A stretch of 64,000 bases of DNA from NCBI GenBank assembly GCA_022711595.1, contig JAKLET010000001.1, positions 62,001 to 126,000 of the forward strand, written 5' to 3'. The position numbers and the translations under genes were made by a program. The DNA comes from Deltaproteobacteria bacterium. Its GTDB lineage: Bacteria > Desulfobacterota > Syntrophorhabdia > Syntrophorhabdales > Syntrophorhabdaceae. Every line of letters begins with the position of its first letter. Positions within the stretch are counted from its first letter, which is position 1. The notes beneath the pieces are model-generated. The model did no database searches, was not told the DNA's origin, and saw only the letters and a list, made by a program, of their open reading frames with translations. This document shows positions 7,866 to 18,830 of the stretch, piece after piece.

Positions 7866-7998
7866 GGGTTATGGGTTATGGGGTGTGAAAAAAACATTTT
7901 TTAGCGTTTCGTTGTTTATGAACCGTTTCATAAACATTCAAACCTTCAAGCATTAAAACCGTTTTTCCCATCACCCATCACCTATTACCCATCACCTG
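7866..7998. repeat. Intergenic palindromic repeat region (GGTTATGGG type)
   Basis: Tandem GGGTTATGGGTTATGGGG (from 7866) is mirrored by CCCATCACCCATCACC and CCTATTACCCATCACC (7967-7998), giving a long imperfect hairpin. Inside it is a perfect 9-base stem, GTTTATGAA/TTCATAAAC, with a 4-base loop (7914-7935). Related blocks occur at 23712-23729 and 24126-24200. Confidence 0.6.
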
Positions 7999-8044
7999 TT
8001 GTTTAGAAATTGACAAGGAACGGGTCCGCGGGTTATAAACTGGC

Positions 8045-9337
8045 ATGATCGAACGATATACACGTGAACGCATGGCCAGCGTCTGGACCGATGAGAACAA
8101 GTACCGGACATGGCTTACGATCGAGGTCCTCATCTGCGAGGCATATACTGAGCTTTCCCTCATCCCCGCCGATGATATGAAGAACATCAGGGAAAAGGCG
8201 CGTTTCGACGTTGCCCGTGTCCTGGAGATAGAGGAGCGCACCAGGCACGACGTTGTCGCCTTCATAGAGAACGTCGCCGAATACGTCGGTCCCTCCTCCA
8301 AGTACATCCACATGGGGGTAACCTCCTCGGACATCCTTGACACCTCTTTTTCCTGCCTTCTCAACGAGGCGGCGGACATCCTCATCGAAGACATAACCGC
8401 GCTCATGGGGGTCCTCAAGGAAAAGGCATACGCTTGCAAGGACATGCCCGCCATCGGCAGAACCCACGGCATACACGCCGAACCGGTGACCTTCGGCCTC
8501 AAGATCACCCACTTCTACGACGAGATGAAACGCAACCTGGAGCGGATGAAGACCGCCAGGGAACGCATCCGCCACGGGAAGATATCGGGCGCCGTCGGCA
8601 CTTACGCCCATGTCCCTCCCTTTGTCGAGCAGTACGTGTGCGAAAAGCTGGGCCTCAAACCGTGTCCCATATCGTCGCAGATCATCCCCCGCGATTACTA
8701 CGCGGAATTCTTCACCACGCTGGCCATCACGGGTTCCACCATTGAACGGATGTCCATGGAAGTGAGAAACCTCCAGCGCACCGAGGTCGGCGAGGCGGAG
8801 GAGTTCTTCCGGAAGGGACAGACAGGCTCGTCAGCAATGCCCCACAAGAGAAACCCCATCGCCTCGGAGAACCTCTGCGGCATGGCAAGGCTGCTCCACG
8901 GCTACGCCATGTCTTCGATGGAGAACATTCCGCTCTGGCACGAAAGGGACATCAGCCATTCTTCAGTCGAGCGCGTCATGGCCCCCGATGCCACCATCGC
9001 CCTCGATTACATGCTGGAGCGGGTCAAGAACGTCTTCAAGAACCTCATCGTCTATCCCGAAAAAATGCAGAAGAACCTGGAGATCACCAGGGGCCTGTAT
9101 CACTCTGAGGCCATCCTCATCGCCCTTATCAGGAAGGGATTGACCAGGCAGGAGGCCTACAAGGTTACCCAGGGTGTCGCAATGCGATGCTACGAAGGCG
9201 GCCTTGATTTCGTGACAGAATTGAAGAAGGACACCGAACTGGGCAAACACCTTTCCGCGCAGGAGATCGAGGAAACCTGCACGAACGAACATTATTTCCG
9301 GCACATCGACACGATCTTCAAACGCGTCTACGAGTAA
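8045..9337 (+). CDS. purB: Adenylosuccinate lyase
   Basis: A 430-residue enzyme of the fumarase/aspartase superfamily that acts twice in purine synthesis (SAICAR to AICAR, and adenylosuccinate to AMP, each releasing fumarate). It begins IERYTRERMASVWTDENKY, typical of bacterial PurB, has TSSDILDT and GRTHGIHAEPVTFG in the middle, and the family signature GSSAMPHKRNP at about residues 262-272. Length is normal. It stands alone between two repeat-bearing spacers. Confidence 0.97.
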   Translation: MIERYTRERMASVWTDENKYRTWLTIEVLICEAYTELSLIPADDMKNIREKARFDVARVLEIEERTRHDVVAFIENVAEYVGPSSKYIHMGVTSSDILDTSFSCLLNEAADILIEDITALMGVLKEKAYACKDMPAIGRTHGIHAEPVTFGLKITHFYDEMKRNLERMKTARERIRHGKISGAVGTYAHVPPFVEQYVCEKLGLKPCPISSQIIPRDYYAEFFTTLAITGSTIERMSMEVRNLQRTEVGEAEEFFRKGQTGSSAMPHKRNPIASENLCGMARLLHGYAMSSMENIPLWHERDISHSSVERVMAPDATIALDYMLERVKNVFKNLIVYPEKMQKNLEITRGLYHSEAILIALIRKGLTRQEAYKVTQGVAMRCYEGGLDFVTELKKDTELGKHLSAQEIEETCTNEHYFRHIDTIFKRVYE

Positions 9338-9393
9338 AAGACAGCCTGAGTGCTTGAGCGTCGAACTTCTTCAAAAGATGCTTGTGCCTTTAA

Positions 9394-9427
9394 CATTCAA
9401 GCGGTTCAAGCATTCAAGCGGTTCAAG
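9394..9427. repeat. Tandem direct repeat (17 bases x 2), CAAGCGGTTC family
   Basis: CATTCAAGCGGTTCAAG occurs twice head to tail with no change, just downstream of purB. Related TTCAAGCGG or CCGCTTGAA blocks appear at 18176-18198, 20865-20902 and 21093-21129, always between genes. The rest of the spacer up to 9606 holds nothing else I can name. Confidence 0.75.
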
Positions 9428-9606
9428 CAAAAAACACAGGGGTATTTTTTCGCTACCTGTGAATTCGAGGTAAATCCCTGTTTATTCCAGTTTCAGATCT
9501 TAGATGATAACGAGGCGGCAAGGATGAGGCAACACAGGCATACCGACGTATGTCGTGGCGCCGAAGACGCGGCCAACGAAGATAGCACTCAGATCTGGAA
9601 CCGGAA

Positions 9607-9927
9607 TCAGCAGACGGATTTCACGTAGCGTATGTGCAGGTCATACAGTATCCCGTCGATGAGCCTCTCTTCATCCGCGCCAAGGTTCCCCTTCGTCTTG
9701 TCCTTGAGAATCTCAATGATGGTTATCGTCTGTTTCGCCAGCGGGAGGTTGACGTTCTTTTCATTGCTTAGAGGATCCGGCAACTCCCCCATGCACACCA
9801 GTGCCGACGTGGAGAGGGACAATATGAACGTGGAGAAATTGAGCTCCGGAAACAGGTTCTCTTCCGCGGCCTCGCAAGTACCAACCTCATCTTTTACCTG
9901 ATCTTTTATGTCTTTTACATCCGTCAT
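9607..9927 (-). CDS. DUF1844 family protein
   Basis: A 106-residue protein whose core FSTFILSLSTSALVCMGELPDP and the later VNLPLAKQTITIIEILKDKTKGNLGADEERLIDGILYDLHIRYV match DUF1844, a small family of unknown function common in deltaproteobacteria. The first segment may be an amphipathic or membrane helix. GGGGG five bases before ATG supports the start. It begins nine bases after the HtrA-like protease gene and is the last gene of the long minus-strand run that starts at 17952. Confidence 0.85.
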   Translation of the reverse strand: MTDVKDIKDQVKDEVGTCEAAEENLFPELNFSTFILSLSTSALVCMGELPDPLSNEKNVNLPLAKQTITIIEILKDKTKGNLGADEERLIDGILYDLHIRYVKSVC

Positions 9928-9936
9928 GGCAACCCC

Positions 9937-11349
<1,413 letters not shown>

Positions 11350-11405
11350 GATAGAGGATACTCCGGCAATAGTAGTAACAAGAAGCTTCAGACAGTTTTC
11401 GGTTA

Positions 11406-12650
11406 TCAGTCTGTCTTCACCCTGTGGCGCTTCTTGATGAGTTTTTTCACTGAATCAAGGATAATATGGGCGATCTCGTCCTTGCTGAGCCGCGGCACCT
11501 GCTTGGTGGAACCCGAACGGTCGATGATCGTCACTTCGTTCTCTTCGGAACCGAATCCTATGCCCTCCTGGGCCACGTTGTTCGCGACAATGAGATCAAG
11601 GTTCTTTCTTTTCAGCTTGTCCAGGGCGTGCTCGATGATGTTCTCAGTTTCCGCGGCAAACCCGACGATGATCCTGTCGCCCTTTATCTTGCAAAGCTCG
11701 GCGATGATATCGGGATTCTTCTCAAGCTCAAGGTTAAGGATATTTGTATCACCCTTCTTTTTAATCTTCTGACAGTTGGAGTTGCTGCACCGGAAATCTG
11801 CAACAGCAGCGGTCTTGATGACCACCGTCGACTCCTTCTGGTGGGCCATGACACAGTCGAGCATATCGCATGCCGTAGTGGCCCGGATGACAGGTATGTC
11901 CGTTCTGTGAAGGGTGATCGAGGTTTCCCCGCTGACAAGAACCACGTCCGCACCGCGCCTTTTCGCGATCTTCGCGATGGCGTAGCCCATTTTACCCGAA
12001 GAACGGTTGGTTATGCATCGCACGGGATCGATGAATTCCATGGTGGGACCGGCCGTGACAAGGATCCTCTCACCCACGAGGTCTTTCTGGGTGAATATGT
12101 CCTCTATCCTCTCAACGATCTCTTCTATGGTCGGAAGCCGCCCCTTGCCGTCGGTTCCGCAGGCAAGATCGCCGCTCGCCGGCTCCATCATTTCATAGCC
12201 CGCATCGCGGAGTTTGTGAAGATTGGCCTGGACCATTTTGCTCGACCACATCTTCGTATTCATGGAGGGCACAAAAAAGACCGGCACTGTAGTGGCCATC
12301 ACCATGGTGGTGAGAAAATCATCGGCGATGCCGTTGGCTATCTTTCCGATGATATTTGCCGTGGCAGGCGCGATCACAAGAAGGTCAGCAATGTCGGAAA
12401 GGGCGATATGACCTATCTTGGACCCACGGAAAAGCTCGAACATCTCGTGGATGACAGGGTTCCCGGACAGTGTCTGGAACGTCAGCGGCGTTACGAACTG
12501 CATGGCGTTCTTTGTCATGACGACATGGACATTGGCCCCGCGCCTCGTGAGCATACGTATCAGCTCCGCCGTTTTATAGGCCGCGATCCCGCCGCACACC
12601 CCGACGATGATCTCCTTGTTGCGCAACATGCTGAACTGGATATCTTTCAT
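11406..12650 (-). CDS. coaBC: Bifunctional phosphopantothenoylcysteine decarboxylase / phosphopantothenate-cysteine ligase
   Basis: A 414-residue CoA-biosynthesis enzyme. The N-terminal CoaC half (VGVCGGIAAYKTAELIRML; APATANIIGKIANGIADD; PSMNTKMW) is an FMN decarboxylase. The C-terminal CoaB half (LVTAGPTMEFIDPVRCITNRSSG; AAVADFRC; KIKKKG; GFAAET) joins 4'-phosphopantothenate to cysteine. Initiation could be at 12650 or seven codons later (MLRNKEI, closer to usual CoaBC starts); neither has a clear ribosome site, and the start lies one base after the dacA-like stop, suggesting coupling. coaD, the next-but-one step, lies upstream in the same run. Confidence 0.95.
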   Translation of the reverse strand: MKDIQFSMLRNKEIIVGVCGGIAAYKTAELIRMLTRRGANVHVVMTKNAMQFVTPLTFQTLSGNPVIHEMFELFRGSKIGHIALSDIADLLVIAPATANIIGKIANGIADDFLTTMVMATTVPVFFVPSMNTKMWSSKMVQANLHKLRDAGYEMMEPASGDLACGTDGKGRLPTIEEIVERIEDIFTQKDLVGERILVTAGPTMEFIDPVRCITNRSSGKMGYAIAKIAKRRGADVVLVSGETSITLHRTDIPVIRATTACDMLDCVMAHQKESTVVIKTAAVADFRCSNSNCQKIKKKGDTNILNLELEKNPDIIAELCKIKGDRIIVGFAAETENIIEHALDKLKRKNLDLIVANNVAQEGIGFGSEENEVTIIDRSGSTKQVPRLSKDEIAHIILDSVKKLIKKRHRVKTD

Positions 12651-12651
12651 G

Positions 12652-13848
12652 TCAAATGTTAAGACCGAGTCTCCTTATGAATCTCGTAAAAAGGTTCGCT
12701 TTGGGCACGTACACCGGGGATACAATGTCGACCTTGCCGATCACTTGATTGTCAAGCTTTATGACCAGCTCCCCAAGTTTTTGCCCCTCCCTGATCTCTC
12801 CCTTTACCTTTTCCGGGAGCACGATCTCCTTTTTCACGGTACCCTTTTTGTCAACAGACATGGGGTAAAGAAAACTCTTCTCCGTCACTCCTTTCATTTT
12901 TCTGTACTTCCCGTCGACAAGAAAGACGTCCTGATCAATAACCTCGCCTTTCTTGACGATGTTCAACATTTTATACTGTGCAAAGGCCTTTTGCAACTTT
13001 TCCATTGCCGCGGCGTCGCGTATCTTTCCGGTGGGGCTCCCCATGATGATGGCGATGAACCTCATCTCCCCGCGCTTCGCCGTCGCGACTATGTTGAACC
13101 CCGTTTCACGGTAATAACCCGTTTTGAGGCCGTCCGTCCCGGCAAACTTTCCAAGGAGCTTGTTCGTGTTGGAAAGCGTGAAGGCGCCGCCTCTGAATGT
13201 GTCGCTCTGGATTGCCGTCCATTCCATGAGCTTCGGGTAATTTATCAATTCCCGGGCCAGAATGGCCAGATCATGGCAGGAGGTGAGGTCCTCCTTTTCC
13301 CCTTTTCCGGGCGGCAGGCCGTGTACCGTGTGAAACTGCGTATCGGCAAGGCCCAGCATTTTCGCTTTCTCGTTCATAAGCTTGATCATCTCTTCCTTGC
13401 TTCCGGCCACATGAACGCTGATGGCGTATGCGGCGTCGTTGGCGGAGGCGACCATCATCGCCTTCATAAGCTCTTCGAGGGTAAAAACCTCGCCTTCCTT
13501 CAGATAGACCTGACTTCCGCCTATTTTTGAGGCCTCCTTCGTTACAGTGATCTTGTCGGTGAGCTTTAACGACCCTGTCGCGAGCCTTTCCATGACCACG
13601 GATGCCACCATGAGCTTCGTTATGCTCGCGGGCGGCCTCTTTTCGCGGGCATTGGCCCCGTCGATCACCCTGCCACCGGCAGCTTCCACCACCAGAAATG
13701 CCTTGTATGGCGCTTCAGGTTCTTTCTTCCTGGGTGCGGCAGGGTTTTTTTTGCTGCCGTTGGCGTTCTTCGCCGGCGCTCCGTGGCCGGCCAGGGCCGA
13801 TATTACCAGGAACATCATTGCGAGCGTGAAAATGAACAATTTTTTCAT
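12652..13848 (-). CDS. dacA: D-alanyl-D-alanine carboxypeptidase (S11 family)
   Basis: A 398-residue penicillin-binding protein that trims the peptidoglycan stem peptide in the periplasm. It has an N-terminal signal peptide (LFIFTLAMMFLVISALAGHGA), a Lys/Pro/Ala-rich linker, and the three active-site motifs: SxxK in PASITKLM (about residues 77-84), SxN in SANDAAYA (about 138), and KTG in DGLKTGYY (about 242). The C-terminal PBP5-type domain (KGEIREGQKLGELVIK) and an end segment, FTRFIRRLGLNI, that could be an amphipathic membrane anchor are present. It starts 16 bases after the slipin gene. Confidence 0.93.
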   Translation of the reverse strand: MKKLFIFTLAMMFLVISALAGHGAPAKNANGSKKNPAAPRKKEPEAPYKAFLVVEAAGGRVIDGANAREKRPPASITKLMVASVVMERLATGSLKLTDKITVTKEASKIGGSQVYLKEGEVFTLEELMKAMMVASANDAAYAISVHVAGSKEEMIKLMNEKAKMLGLADTQFHTVHGLPPGKGEKEDLTSCHDLAILARELINYPKLMEWTAIQSDTFRGGAFTLSNTNKLLGKFAGTDGLKTGYYRETGFNIVATAKRGEMRFIAIIMGSPTGKIRDAAAMEKLQKAFAQYKMLNIVKKGEVIDQDVFLVDGKYRKMKGVTEKSFLYPMSVDKKGTVKKEIVLPEKVKGEIREGQKLGELVIKLDNQVIGKVDIVSPVYVPKANLFTRFIRRLGLNI

Positions 13849-13864
13849 TAGGTGCGTGTCCCTT

Positions 13865-14620
13865 CTATTTACCTGTTTTATCCATGAACATCTTAATAAG
13901 GTCTATCGGCAACGGGAAGATGACCGTGGAGTTCTTCTCCGTGGATATCTCGATCAATGTCTGCATATAGCGAAGCTGGAGAGACATGGGGTTCTTTGAA
14001 AGGATCTCGGAGGCCTCCGAGAGTTTTGTCGCCGCCTGGTATTCGCCTTCGGCCCCGATGACCTTGGCCCTTCTCTCCCTCTCCGCCTCTGCCTGGCGTG
14101 CGATCGCCCTCTGCATCTCCTGCGGCAGGTCGACGTTCTTAACCTCCACGTTGGACACCTTGATCCCCCACGGCTCAGTGTGGGTGTCGAGGATCTCCTG
14201 AAGCCTCTCGTTCAGTTGTTCCCGGTGCGAAAGCAGGTCATCAAGCTCGGCCTGGCCCAGAACACTTCTCAAGGTGGTCTGGGAAAGCTGGCTCGTTGCG
14301 TAAAGAAAATTTTCCACATCAATGATGGCCTTCAGGGGGTCCACCACGCGAAAATAGACAACGGCATTGACCTTTATGGAAACGTTGTCCCGGGTGATAA
14401 CGTCCTGGGGCGGTATATCAAGCACTACGGTCCTGAGGCTCACCTTGACCATGCGGTCAATAATGGGGATAAGTATGATAAGACCCGGGCCCTTGGGCAT
14501 TCCGAGAACCCTGCCGAGCCTGAAGATGACACCCCTTTCATACTCGTTGAGGATCTTGATGGCACTGAACAGAAAAAAAACCACGACTATTATGACAAAC
14601 AGGATCGGGATCGCAGGCAT
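13865..14620 (-). CDS. Slipin (stomatin/SPFH family) membrane protein
   Basis: A 251-residue SPFH protein: an N-terminal membrane segment ([26 protein letters not shown]), the band-7 domain ([49 protein letters not shown]) and a coiled-coil end rich in Glu/Arg/Ala ([22 protein letters not shown]). Slipins form ring-like scaffolds in membranes and pair with NfeD proteases, which cut their C-terminus. The nfeD gene ends one base before this start, the classic arrangement. Confidence 0.94.
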   Translation of the reverse strand: MPAIPILFVIIVVVFFLFSAIKILNEYERGVIFRLGRVLGMPKGPGLIILIPIIDRMVKVSLRTVVLDIPPQDVITRDNVSIKVNAVVYFRVVDPLKAIIDVENFLYATSQLSQTTLRSVLGQAELDDLLSHREQLNERLQEILDTHTEPWGIKVSNVEVKNVDLPQEMQRAIARQAEAERERRAKVIGAEGEYQAATKLSEASEILSKNPMSLQLRYMQTLIEISTEKNSTVIFPLPIDLIKMFMDKTGK

Positions 14621-14621
14621 G

Positions 14622-15914
14622 TTATAGTCCTCCTTTTTTCTTCACCTTTACGACAAGGCGCTCTACCGCGGTGACAATAACGTCTTCGCCCTTATTAACA
14701 TTCTCATCGCTGGCTGCGCTCCAGAGCTCGCCATGGACCGAAACCTTTCCTCTGCCGCCTGCCGCGATATCCGTCTTCGCAATACCCTGCTCTCCAACAA
14801 GACCCTCCATACCCGTCCTGACCTTCGCAAGCTGCGCCTTCACCGCATAGGAAAGGATACCGAAAACAAATATTGCCGATACTATGGCCACAACAAGTAT
14901 GGTCTTCAACGATATGGACAGGACGCTGGCCGGCAGATCGATAAGCATGATCGAACCGATCACGATGGAAACGATGCCGGCGATACCGAGAGCCCCGTGG
15001 CTTACGATCTTGACCTCCAGTATAAAAAATACAATGCCGAGGAGTATCAGCGCAAGTCCCGCAAAGCTGATGGGGATCGCCTGGAAGGCATACAGCGCAA
15101 GTATGAGCGATATGCCGCCCATCACGCCCGGAAAGATGGTGCCGGGACTGTAGAACTCGAAAAGGATCCCGTATATCCCGATCATCATGAGAATGTATGC
15201 CACGTTGGGATCGCTGATATAGGAGAGGAACCGGTACTTGAAAGGCATCGGCATCTCCACCGTCTTCATTCCTTTTGTTCTCAGGGCGGCCTTCCCCCGT
15301 TTCGTTTCCACCACCTTCCCGTCGATCTTTGCCAGAAGGTCGTCAAGAGAATCGGCCACAATGTCTACAACACCTCCGGCGAGGGCCTCTTTCGCGGGGA
15401 TCGAGGCACTCTCCGTGACGGCCTTCGCCGCCCATTCGGCGTTCCTTCCCCGTTTCGCGGCAATGCTTTTTGAATATGCCTCGGCGTCCTTCACGGCCTT
15501 CTTCATGCTTGTCGCGTCCGCTTTTTCCCCGCCGATGCTGACGGGATGCGCCGCACCCACGTTCGTCCCGGGGGCCATGGCCGCAATATGCGAGGCCATG
15601 AGGATTATGGCCCCGGCCGATGCCGCCCGGGCCCCTGACGGGGCCACGTAAACAACAACGGGCACAGGGGCATCCATGATCTCCTTCACGATGTCCCGCA
15701 TCGACGTGTCAAGCCCGCCGGGGGTATCAAGAAGGACCACGATCACCTCAGCGTCTTTTTTCGCGGCATTTTCAAGCGATTCGCGCAGGAAGCCGGCAAC
15801 GGGCGGGTTGATGACCCCGTTTATCCTGACAGTGTACACATCTTTTGCGTTAAGAAGGGATGATGAAAGAATCGCCGCAACAAGCAGCAAAAAGATGAGA
15901 CAGTTCTTCTTCAT
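14622..15914 (-). CDS. nfeD: NfeD-type membrane serine protease (long form)
   Basis: A 430-residue NfeD of the long form. It has a signal peptide, a ClpP-like protease domain with Ser in [30 protein letters not shown] (about residues 95-125) and the conserved basic residue in the [13 protein letters not shown] helix, a block of membrane helices (about residues 230-365), and a C-terminal OB-fold NfeD domain ([13 protein letters not shown] to the end). It cleaves the C-terminal region of its partner slipin, encoded immediately downstream. It overlaps coaD by four bases. Confidence 0.94.
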   Translation of the reverse strand: MKKNCLIFLLLVAAILSSSLLNAKDVYTVRINGVINPPVAGFLRESLENAAKKDAEVIVVLLDTPGGLDTSMRDIVKEIMDAPVPVVVYVAPSGARAASAGAIILMASHIAAMAPGTNVGAAHPVSIGGEKADATSMKKAVKDAEAYSKSIAAKRGRNAEWAAKAVTESASIPAKEALAGGVVDIVADSLDDLLAKIDGKVVETKRGKAALRTKGMKTVEMPMPFKYRFLSYISDPNVAYILMMIGIYGILFEFYSPGTIFPGVMGGISLILALYAFQAIPISFAGLALILLGIVFFILEVKIVSHGALGIAGIVSIVIGSIMLIDLPASVLSISLKTILVVAIVSAIFVFGILSYAVKAQLAKVRTGMEGLVGEQGIAKTDIAAGGRGKVSVHGELWSAASDENVNKGEDVIVTAVERLVVKVKKKGGL

Positions 15915-16399
15915 CGTCCCGGGAAGATCTCCTTGAGCCTTTTTTCCACAGGTGCCGGGACAAACCCGGACACATCGCCGCCGAATTCCGCGACCTCTTT
16001 TATCGTCCTGGAGCTTATGAAGAAATAGTCCTTGCTTGTCATCATGAACAGGGTGTCCATGCCGGGGTTCAAGGTCCTGTTGATGGACGCCATCTGGAAC
16101 TCGTATTCAAAGTCGCTCATGGCCCTGAGGCCCCTGATGACGAACTGCGCATCAACCTTTTTCACATAGTCGATAAGCAGGCCGTCAAAACTGTCGATGA
16201 TAACATTGCTGTTCCCGTTTATTGATTGCCGGATAAGCCCTTTCCTCTCTTCAAAATTAAAAAGGCCCTTCTTTTCTATATTGTAGGCTATGGCGATAAT
16301 GACCTTATCGAAGAGGGCAAGGCCCCTGGTAAGGATGTCGAGGTGCCCGAAGGTGATGGGGTCAAAAGAACCGGGATATACAGCAATCGTCTCCTTCAT
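15911..16399 (-). CDS. coaD: Phosphopantetheine adenylyltransferase
   Basis: A 162-residue enzyme that makes dephospho-CoA from 4'-phosphopantetheine and ATP. It has the nucleotidyltransferase motif AVYPGSFDPITFGHLDI (residues 6-22), RGLRAMSDFEYEFQMA and the ISSRTIKEVAEFGGDVSGFVP tail motif, all typical of bacterial CoaD at normal length. It lies between rsmD and nfeD, a widespread neighbour pair (rsmD-coaD). Confidence 0.97.
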   Translation of the reverse strand: MKETIAVYPGSFDPITFGHLDILTRGLALFDKVIIAIAYNIEKKGLFNFEERKGLIRQSINGNSNVIIDSFDGLLIDYVKKVDAQFVIRGLRAMSDFEYEFQMASINRTLNPGMDTLFMMTSKDYFFISSRTIKEVAEFGGDVSGFVPAPVEKRLKEIFPGR

Positions 16400-16408
16400 G
16401 TCGTCTCC

Positions 16409-16984
16409 TTATGAGTGAAAATGCCTGATGTCCGTTAGTACGGTGATCACCGTATCTCCGTATTTTTTCGTTCTTGTGTCTGTTTGATCCCCGAAAAGTG
16501 ACAGGGTATCCGCTTCCCGCCTTGAATATTCAGCTATCAGGACGGTATCGGCGGTGTAAAGAGGATTCGCTTTGAGAGTTGTCATCACGTCCGCAACATA
16601 CCCCCTTTCATAGGGAGGATCCATGAAGATCATATCATAGGCATTGTTCCTGCCATATAGAAAAGGGATGGCATATCTTACATCCATATGTAGCACTTGG
16701 CAATATTTATTTAATGCCGCTGAGGTCAGGTTTTTCCCTATAAGTTCGACCATTTTTTTATTTGACTCGACAAGCGTCGCAGCGGCGGCCCCCCGGCTCA
16801 AGGCCTCTATTGAAAACGAGCCGGAACCGGCAAAGAGCTCCAGAACAGACATGCCCTCAACACTGCCGATCATATTGAATATCGCCTGTCTGACCTTTGA
16901 AGATGTATAACGGGCCGCGTCGCCCGGATGAGAGCTGATAGACAATCCTTTCAGCCTGCCGCCCGTGATCCTCAAGGTCGGCAT
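16409..16984 (-). CDS. rsmD: 16S rRNA (guanine(966)-N(2))-methyltransferase
   Basis: A 191-residue SAM-dependent methyltransferase: LRITGGRLKG at the start, the SAM-binding motif VLELFAGSGSFSIEALSRGA (about residues 45-64) and the catalytic DPPY motif in MIFMDPPYERG (about 120). RsmD methylates G966 of 16S rRNA in the 30S subunit. It follows the ArsA gene by five bases and precedes coaD by nine. Confidence 0.95.
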   Translation of the reverse strand: MPTLRITGGRLKGLSISSHPGDAARYTSSKVRQAIFNMIGSVEGMSVLELFAGSGSFSIEALSRGAAAATLVESNKKMVELIGKNLTSAALNKYCQVLHMDVRYAIPFLYGRNNAYDMIFMDPPYERGYVADVMTTLKANPLYTADTVLIAEYSRREADTLSLFGDQTDTRTKKYGDTVITVLTDIRHFHS

Positions 16985-16989
16985 GGGCC

Positions 16990-17952
16990 CTACCCGAAGA
17001 GGAGCCGGGCCGCCTGAGCGATCCGCTCCATCCCCTTTATCTCATGGGGAGCAAGGTACAGGATGGTGAGGGCCTTGTCCCGGTAGGCCTGGATCAGCTC
17101 ATCGATATAGCCTTCCTGCATCGTTTTCCGGAGCCGGTGGAAGTCGCAATCCGCGCTCTCCACGACGTTGTTGATGACGATGTTTTCAACGGCAAGGCTG
17201 TTTTCCTCCAGTTCCCTGATAACACGCCGGGTCATCTTCACGCCAAGGGCCTCGGGGATGGTCACGATGAGATATTTCACCGATGTCCTGTCACGGATAA
17301 ACTCCACAATGCGCTCAGAGAGGGCCTCCCATCCGGCGATGATCTGCAGGAGGGTCTTCTTCGATTCCCTGAGGCGCACCGTGTCTTTCACCTTTTCTAT
17401 GTAACCATACATGTTCATGTAGAACTTTGTCGCGGCCTCCAGGTGCGAAAGGAAAAGCTCGGGCAATTTAAGAAGCCTGAGCGTATGACCGGCGGGCGCG
17501 GTGTCCCACACGACGATGTCGTAGCTTCCGCCTTCAACAAGCTCCATGATGAAGTTGAGCATGTATTCCTCTTCGATGCCCGGCGCGGTACCGATGTATT
17601 CGACAAAATCGTAATCGACGCGGGCAAATGAAGAGACCACTTCGTAGATCTCCGGGCCAAAACGCTCCTTCCACCGCTTCAGTACGATATCGGATGACAC
17701 CTCAAGTCCATAGAGCTCGTATTCATCGTGTATCTTCGTCTCCGTATCACCGATGGTCTTTTCGAATATGTCGGAAAGCGATGGCGCTGGATCGCTCGTG
17801 ATTATGAGAACTTTCCTCCCTTCCATGGCGATCTTGAGAGCGACAGCGGAGGCACAGGTTGTCTTGCCCACCCCGCCTTTGCCTCCGACCATGATGAGCT
17901 TGACATCTCTATTGTCAACACCGGCAAGTCCCATAGGGGAACATAATAGCAT
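16990..17952 (-). CDS. ArsA/Get3-family ATPase
   Basis: A 320-residue P-loop ATPase with the deviant Walker A motif GGKGGVGKTTCAS (about residues 23-35), switch I DPAPSLSDIF and switch II DTAPAGHTLRLLKLPE. These place it with the anion-transporting ATPase/Get3 family. It is single-domain, unlike duplicated arsenic ArsA, and no arsB or arsR is nearby, so arsenite export is unlikely. Single-domain bacterial homologues are of unclear role (tail-anchored protein targeting or metal-centre insertion are possibilities). It heads the nine-gene minus-strand run; no good ribosome site is visible. Confidence 0.88.
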   Translation of the reverse strand: MLLCSPMGLAGVDNRDVKLIMVGGKGGVGKTTCASAVALKIAMEGRKVLIITSDPAPSLSDIFEKTIGDTETKIHDEYELYGLEVSSDIVLKRWKERFGPEIYEVVSSFARVDYDFVEYIGTAPGIEEEYMLNFIMELVEGGSYDIVVWDTAPAGHTLRLLKLPELFLSHLEAATKFYMNMYGYIEKVKDTVRLRESKKTLLQIIAGWEALSERIVEFIRDRTSVKYLIVTIPEALGVKMTRRVIRELEENSLAVENIVINNVVESADCDFHRLRKTMQEGYIDELIQAYRDKALTILYLAPHEIKGMERIAQAARLLFG

Positions 17953-18206
17953 GTTTGAACGACAAATTGAAAGATGGGGACCAGAAAAGACAGTTTGATG
18001 GTTTAACAGTCTGAAAGTTTATGAAGCGATACAGAAAAACTAAATTCCTTCCCATGAAACGGTTCACAAACTCTCAAATTTTCAAAAGGGACGGAAATGT
18101 CTCTCCCCGCATCCTCGGTGGACTTGAGTGAACCCGAAGGGTGAACAGGCATGAGACAGGTCTTCCGTTTTTCTCGTTCAAGCGGTTCAAGCGGCTGCAA
18201 CCGTCT
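17953..18206. repeat. Spacer with repeat blocks
   Basis: The spacer between cytochrome b and the ArsA gene holds GTTTATGAAGCG (about 18015) facing CATGAAACGGTTCACAAAC (about 18053-18071), an imperfect inverted pair, and a TTCAAGCGG block (18176-18198). No gene or clear promoter is seen. Confidence 0.45.
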
Positions 18207-18830
18207 TCACTCTTCCTCATATCCCGTTATCATGGCTTTCGTGTGAGAGGTTACGTGTGTGCCCAGGGTCGCCATGTAAATGTGGACAATGAGGTAAATA
18301 ACGAAAAAGTAGCCCGCGATCACGTGGACAGCATCGATCACACGGATCCCTCCGAAAAATAAGATGGCCCCGTAAAAATCCATGATGTTGCCGAAAATGA
18401 TCCCCGTGATGATAACAACAGGCATCGCGATGAGCATGGTGAACGAATAGGCCATTTTTTGGAGGGCATTGAACTTTACCTCTCGCGAAGGTTTGAAAGG
18501 ATTGGGTTTGCCGCAAAAATACAGGAAGGAGTAATAAGCCGCCTGGGAAGGCATGGACCTCAGGTCTTTGGGAAAGACCGCGTAATTCCTCACAAGCCCT
18601 CCCAACCCCCACTCCATCATGTACACGGCGAGCCAGAAGAGGAAAGAAACAGTAAGGAAGTACCCGGCATATTTGTGGAGTGCAACGACAAAATTATAAT
18701 CGGAAAAGATCCGGATGTCGGTAATGCGCAGCTGTGCCCCGGTGATTATAAGCACCAGTACGATAAGGGCATTGGTCCAATGCCATATGCGGATCGACAG
18801 CGGATGGAGAGGGATACCTTTGCCCTTCAT
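18207..18830 (-). CDS. Membrane cytochrome b (b561/formate dehydrogenase gamma type)
   Basis: A 207-residue integral membrane protein with four helices: IWHWTNALIVLVLIITGAQLRI, FVVALHKYAGYFLTVSFLFWLAVYMM, MAYSFTMLIAMPVVIITGIIFG and VIDAVHVIAGYFFVIYLIVHIYM. His residues in RIWHWTN, LHKYAGY, DAVHVI and YLIVHIYM are candidate haem ligands of the di-haem cytochrome b561 family. I start at 18830 because this ATG overlaps the cytochrome c stop (ATGA), implying translational coupling; a longer frame from 18917 is unlikely. It probably links the quinone pool to the multihaem cytochrome c encoded upstream. It ends with TGYEEE. Confidence 0.88.
   Translation of the reverse strand: MKGKGIPLHPLSIRIWHWTNALIVLVLIITGAQLRITDIRIFSDYNFVVALHKYAGYFLTVSFLFWLAVYMMEWGLGGLVRNYAVFPKDLRSMPSQAAYYSFLYFCGKPNPFKPSREVKFNALQKMAYSFTMLIAMPVVIITGIIFGNIMDFYGAILFFGGIRVIDAVHVIAGYFFVIYLIVHIYMATLGTHVTSHTKAMITGYEEE

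Noticed and set aside
9394-9427. Repeat pair considered as a CRISPR fragment
   Set aside because: Copies are directly adjacent with no spacers, scattered elsewhere in both orientations, and no cas gene is present.
11466-12662. Open frame of 398 codons on plus, antisense to coaBC
   Set aside because: Shadow of coaBC; its translation has no family pattern.
16990-17952. Arsenite-pump ATPase assignment for the ArsA-like gene
   Set aside because: It is single-domain and has no arsenic-resistance neighbours, so only the ATPase family is claimed.
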